From: Glandiceps talaboti
Taxonomy: Eukaryota > Hemichordata > Enteropneusta > Spengelidae
Assembly (NCBI RefSeq): GCF_964340395.1
Contig: NC_135549.1
Location: forward strand, 8,258,342-8,322,341
Direction of reading: 5' to 3'
Length of the DNA stretch: 64,000 bases
How positions within the stretch are numbered: position 1 is the first letter of the stretch; each line of letters begins with the position of its first letter. Position numbers and translations under genes: made by a program. Positions 59,974-64,000 of the stretch are shown here, one piece after another. The notes under the pieces were generated by a model. That model worked only from the letters and a program-made list of their open reading frames with translations. It made no database searches and was not told where the DNA came from.

Positions 59974-62300
59974 TTCGAATAGGTTTGGTAAGTTATTAGG
60001 TGTGGTGTTGATAGTAGTAGTAGTAGATGAAATCAGTCAGTGAAACCTTTCAAGGAGGGACTTCACTGCTATCAAGCACGCATCGCCCATGTATTCATTG
60101 ACTTGCTTGTGTCACCTTACACACCGGTATGACTGCACCAAACATATGTCACCTAACACACGGGTATGACTGCACCAATCATGTCTCTGGAGACAAATGA
60201 AGGCGTGGAAAAGACAGCTTATAACACTTTTACTGTAATGATAATTTCGAGACATAATAACGTTGATATATTCATCATGTGTAATTAAGTCTTTGCGTTA
60301 GTAATCCACCAATATTTAACGTATTTCAATTACTAATCATATTGAATTAACAGCAGCATAATGTAAAGCTATACTGCAGTCCACTGACTATAGTGATTTA
60401 TAGTCTCAATCATGTGATTGTTAACCATACCATCGCAACCCCAATCTAGATGGTTTTATTTACACAGTTTACCAGCCTTAGACTTGTGATGCTCACGTGA
60501 TAGAAAGTAAGGTGCCTTTGGTAATTACAGGTGGGGGGGGGGGAACAGTCCAGTCCGATGGGGTAGTAAAGTCCGATCTTCTGCGTACAATTTAACCCCC
60601 CCCTTCCCCTTTTATTTAGCATGGCCCTCTAAAACCTCGCAAGTGCCTTTCTGTGAAACAGGACCTCAAATGTTTAAAAAACATTATTGGGTTAAAATAC
60701 TGCCAGAGGTGAAAGGGGACACAAGTCCTAGAATATTAAGGTAAGGACCTCAGACCACTAACGAACAGACTGTCTTTTAAGTGGTCTGAGTAATGACTAA
60801 ATCCCACCACTGCAATCACGTTGATAATTTTATAGGTATTAGTTGCTTCCAATTACAACCAATCACAGTGAATTTGTCTGAAGGCATTGCATCAATTAAT
60901 TTCCATTTTTATTACATATAATTTAGCAGAGCTGAAGGCCAGAACATCCAAATTTAGATTTGTCGAACAAGATTCCGATTCCGTCGTGCTGTAAACGTGA
61001 CCCTCCCTCAATTTCCTCTTTCTAAAACATGACCCTCCCCTTGTTAAAATATTTTTTTTAAACATGGTTTAAATTCTGTCAGACAAGGAAAGAGACACTA
61101 GTCCCAGAATCAATGGTTTAAAGGACGTAATCCCTCCACTGTCATCACGTTAAAGTTTTAAGGGTATTGGTTATTTCCCAACTGCTTCGCCCGGGAATGC
61201 CCATCTCACTCAGATATGGCAGTGTACATATAGGTTCCGTACATTACACGTATATAAAATGGACTTACAATTGAATGTTTGACACGTGAATCCATGGCCA
61301 TGGTGAATCTAAGTCCCTCTAGGGATCGAACTGGTCATAGCCTACAATCAAGTCGTGTGGGGGAATTTACTAATACTATATAGGGGAAAGCTAGAGCAAA
61401 ACCCAACACAACTATAGGTTCTCAGTGCGTGAATGTTACCTAAAGACAACATAATGGCATATTTGCATATCAATACACTCAATATTTTGTTGGCGTGAAC
61501 ATGTGATCCTCATATGCAATGGTGACGACATATAAAAAGTAAATAGCGTGTAGTAGCTGGCCACCAACACACTGAGCACAATGTAATGTATGCGATTTTG
61601 AATGACTTTCATTTCATAACGTCAGAGGTCACTGTAATATACAGAGTCACATGTAACGGTAAATGTTGTATTGATCTTGAACTACTCAATAATACCCCCG
61701 GCCTCTGCAACCGTATCAATATCGCGATCGCCATAGGCTCTCAACAACTCGACATTTGAGTAGTAGGAAGACTTACCAGACTGAGTGTAATAACATTTAC
61801 ATCGGATTGCTTTGAGGTTAACGTTGATTAAATGAAACAGAATTTGGTCAAATCGCTGGCTGAAATTTATTTTTCCCCTTGGAAGTGCCGAAATCGCTTG
61901 TGAAATTGAATATGATTTCAATATGAATGTGTGAATGTCTTACGTAGCTGTTGATGAAAGGTCTCGGTGGGGCGACCTCAGCTCCGTGTACACGTAAGCA
62001 CTATTAATCACCATTTAACTACTGTATATATACCATGAATTATTAACATTACCTTGACTTGTTACTTACCAAACAAATGGGGCTGTCATCTTGGTCGAAA
62101 TATCCACAACAATAACAGATAGGGGAGACTGAGGAAGGAATGCGTGTAGCGAATATCGAACGTGTAGTAACGTAGGGTCAAGGTTGGGGTCATAGTTGAA
62201 AGTTGATTTGTGAATAAAGTGGCTAGTTGGGGATAAAGTGGCTAGTGGGGTTGTGCATGTAGAGACCGGTCATTTTCTTCGGCGAGAGGTGGGGTCACCC
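59974..62300. other. Region upstream of the CUB/EGF gene
   Basis: Two copies of dispersed repeat R3 (about 60590-60860 and 60990-61200) share 'gaccctcc/ggccctct', 'aaaggggacacaagtccta / aaagagacactagtccca' and 'cactg.aatcacgtt'. A G-run sits at 60531-60543. A minus-strand open frame of 79 codons at 61921-61682 contains a donor-like CTG/GTAAGTC, but I cannot support it as a gene. Confidence 0.45.
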
Positions 62301-62332
62301 CGTTTTTGAAATTGAGAATGGGTGGGTGGGTG

Positions 62333-62545
62333 CACAGGGGCGTGTATTATTGCTTAGATTTCCGTTTTCTTAGGAAAATATCATACGAATCTTGCTGCTA
62401 CAAATGTATCAATCTCTATACTACTACGTATACTATAGATATTCTCTTTCCCTGTACAGGTAGGAATATATATTCAAAAGGTTATTATATTTAGTCTGTA
62501 GACCTGGAAAACAAAAATCTATGAAATATTACACGCCCCTGTGGG
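62333..62545. repeat. Imperfect inverted repeat with (GGGT)n ends
   Basis: CACAGGGGCGTGTATTATTG on the left and ATATTACACGCCCCTGTG on the right, each next to GGGT repeats. Confidence 0.55.
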
Positions 62546-62582
62546 TGGGTGGGTGGGTGGGTGGTGTCATCATGTAGTGGTA

Positions 62583-63160
62583 AGGGAGCGATCAGTTTTT
62601 ACCGGGGTTGGGCCGGTGACTTTTTGTTTATGTTGTACTTAAAAATAGTGACCCCCTGCAATTCATCCACAAAACAATCCAACCCCCCGCTGACAAATAA
62701 AAAACACAATACCCCCCCCCCATCTGTTGACAAGAAACACTCTTTTTGTTCTTGCAAAAGACACTATTCTCAAAGCATAATACCGCACACTGCATAGTTA
62801 ATTTTACATGTTACATTTTCAGTAATTTTAAGTATATCTGGTAAATTGCTAACCAAAATCCATTGTTTCCCATGTATAAAGCTCTTTAGGTAGGAACCCT
62901 ATGAGAAGTATGATTGTCTGTTCACGGACATACAAAATATTCATGTTTTAGTAACCAAAAGTTCTAGGATATCTCTTAGATTGAGTGAAATATTAACCCA
63001 TCTAAGTACAGGATCATGATTTTGTTTAGTTGAAAACAAGGTGACCCCCCTTTATTCACTTCGTAAAAATGATGACCCCCCCCCCCTTCTTTGAGTCCCA
63101 AAGTAAGGTGACCCCCCTCTCATTTGCCGGGGGGCGGTCGTAAAAAACTGATCGCTCCCT
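62583..63160. mobile_element. Fold-back/MITE-like element, AGGGAGCGATC ends
   Basis: The left end AGGGAGCGATCAGTTTTTAC and right end 'gtaaaaaactgatcgctccct' are inverted. The interior is rich in C-runs ('tgaccccc' motifs recurring at 62650, 62705, 63042, 63073, 63110). No coding capacity. Confidence 0.65.
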
Positions 63161-63700
63161 AATTTTGAATGGGAGGGGCCCGGAGTCGCTGTGTTTTCGA
63201 TTGTGATGAAAGACCAATTCATTTCTACAACGGCATGACCATGCCTGAACTGTGGTAAGTTTTTGGCACAAATTCTTACCTATGTTCATATTTTACAAAA
63301 ATACGAGACTTACCCGAAAGACTAAGTTGAAATTTGATAAGAATTCTACTATTTTGTAGTTATTTAATTAATATTGTATATGAACTTTGAATTAATAAGT
63401 ACAAAATAATGACCGTAACCGTAAACTAATCATTAAATAATGATGAAATAATGATATCATCAAAAATGATTTAATAACTGCAAATACTGGGGAAGGTATA
63501 TTTTTTGTTTATGTGTGAGTGCCTAGTTCAGGTTTTCCATTGTTTTCCAAATTGTCTCTGTGTTGTTTATTTCTTCCTATCAGATGTACAGCCATTGCAG
63601 ATTGGAAGAATAGTTTTATATCGTCTTTTTCAGTCGATGGCAGTTTCCACATCCCCTATTTCTTGCAAGACTTGAGATCCATACTATTCTGTTCGTCTCA
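63161..63700. other. Intergenic
   Basis: AT-rich sequence without recognised features. Confidence 0.4.
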
Positions 63701-63704
63701 GTAT

Positions 63705-64000
63705 GACAAACTGACACCCAGGTATAGGGATTTTGTACAATGGCAGACTGACTCCAAGATACAGGGATTTTGTGCAATGACAGACTGACACCCAGGTAGA
63801 GGAATTTTGTACAATGATAAACTGACACCCAGGTACAGGGATTTTGTACAATGACAGACTGACACCCAGGTACAGGGATTTTGTACAATGACAAACTGAC
63901 ACCCAGGTACAGGGATTTTGTACAATGACAAATTGACACCCAGGTACTGGGATTTTGTACAATGACAGACTAACATCCAGGTAGAGGAATTTTGTACAAT
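63705..64000. repeat. 37-bp tandem repeat running off the window
   Basis: About eight units of CTGACACCCAGGTACAGGGA plus 'ttttgtacaatgacaaa', each 37 bp. Minus-strand frames reading 'YKIPVPGCQFVI' repeats come from this array and are not supported as a gene. Confidence 0.95.

Noticed and set aside
61682-61921. 79-codon minus-strand frame with KAIRCKCYYTQSG before a donor-like GTAAGT
   Set aside because: The short Cys motif is reminiscent of a receptor ectodomain, but there is no second exon, no acceptor and no domain match I can defend.
63616-63976. Minus-strand frames with YKIPVPGCQFVI repeats
   Set aside because: These follow the 37-bp tandem array in three overlapping frames, each equally open; no gene evidence.

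Overview
The window is intron-rich animal nuclear DNA. The genes have GT-AG introns, CUB, LDLa and EGF modules, a TRP channel and SLC/ABHD families. It is AT-rich and very dense in microsatellites and fold-back repeats. No vertebrate-specific signal was seen. A Gmr1-like (SCAN-gag) Ty3/gypsy element, a group first described from deuterostomes, makes a marine invertebrate deuterostome (hemichordate, amphioxus or echinoderm) my best guess, with low confidence. No rRNA, canonical tRNA or CRISPR array was seen.

Layout. At 3-470 (+) is the 3' end of a CLCA-like gene. From 516 to 31754 lies a diverged head-to-tail tandem duplication (block A 516-13372, spacer, block B 14593-31754). Each block carries one TRPC-like cation-channel gene on the minus strand with nine matching exons. 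Copy B (15263-28510) reads open to 672 residues. Copy A (2773-11309) has an 8-bp deletion in the S6 helix and is called a pseudogene. Three more minus-strand genes follow: an ABHD6-type monoacylglycerol lipase (32120-37093, 8 exons, full catalytic triad), an SLC46-family MFS transporter (40829-45701, 5 coding exons), and a single-pass receptor-like protein with signal peptide, two CUBs, LDLa, three EGFs, a membrane segment and a PPxY tail (53217-59973, 10 exons). No gene is supported from 60000 to 64000. The genes share no evident pathway; ABHD6 and TRPC both touch diacylglycerol/lipid signalling, but that link is only suggestive.

Mobile DNA. The copy B intron holds a Gmr1-like retrotransposon with gag-protease, a stump of RNase H, a polypurine tract and one LTR. 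Both TRPC copies carry the same Tc1/mariner transposase stump. Fold-back elements lie at 21893-23430, 36483-36727, 37566-38405, 42514-42617, 50060-50219 (with 9-bp target duplication), 59687-59823 and 62583-63160.

The most unusual signal is a set of near-perfect palindromes (arms 68-81 bp) set between (AT)n tracts at 1298-1463, 2202-2374 and 19838-19996. Their right arms read as type I hammerhead self-cleaving ribozymes: CTGATGA core, stem II, GAAA, a very short stem III and a 4-bp stem I in two of the three. The two TRPC blocks provide natural empty sites: where one block has these elements, the other has only a plain (AT)n tract. This suggests a small ribozyme-bearing mobile element that inserts into AT microsatellites.
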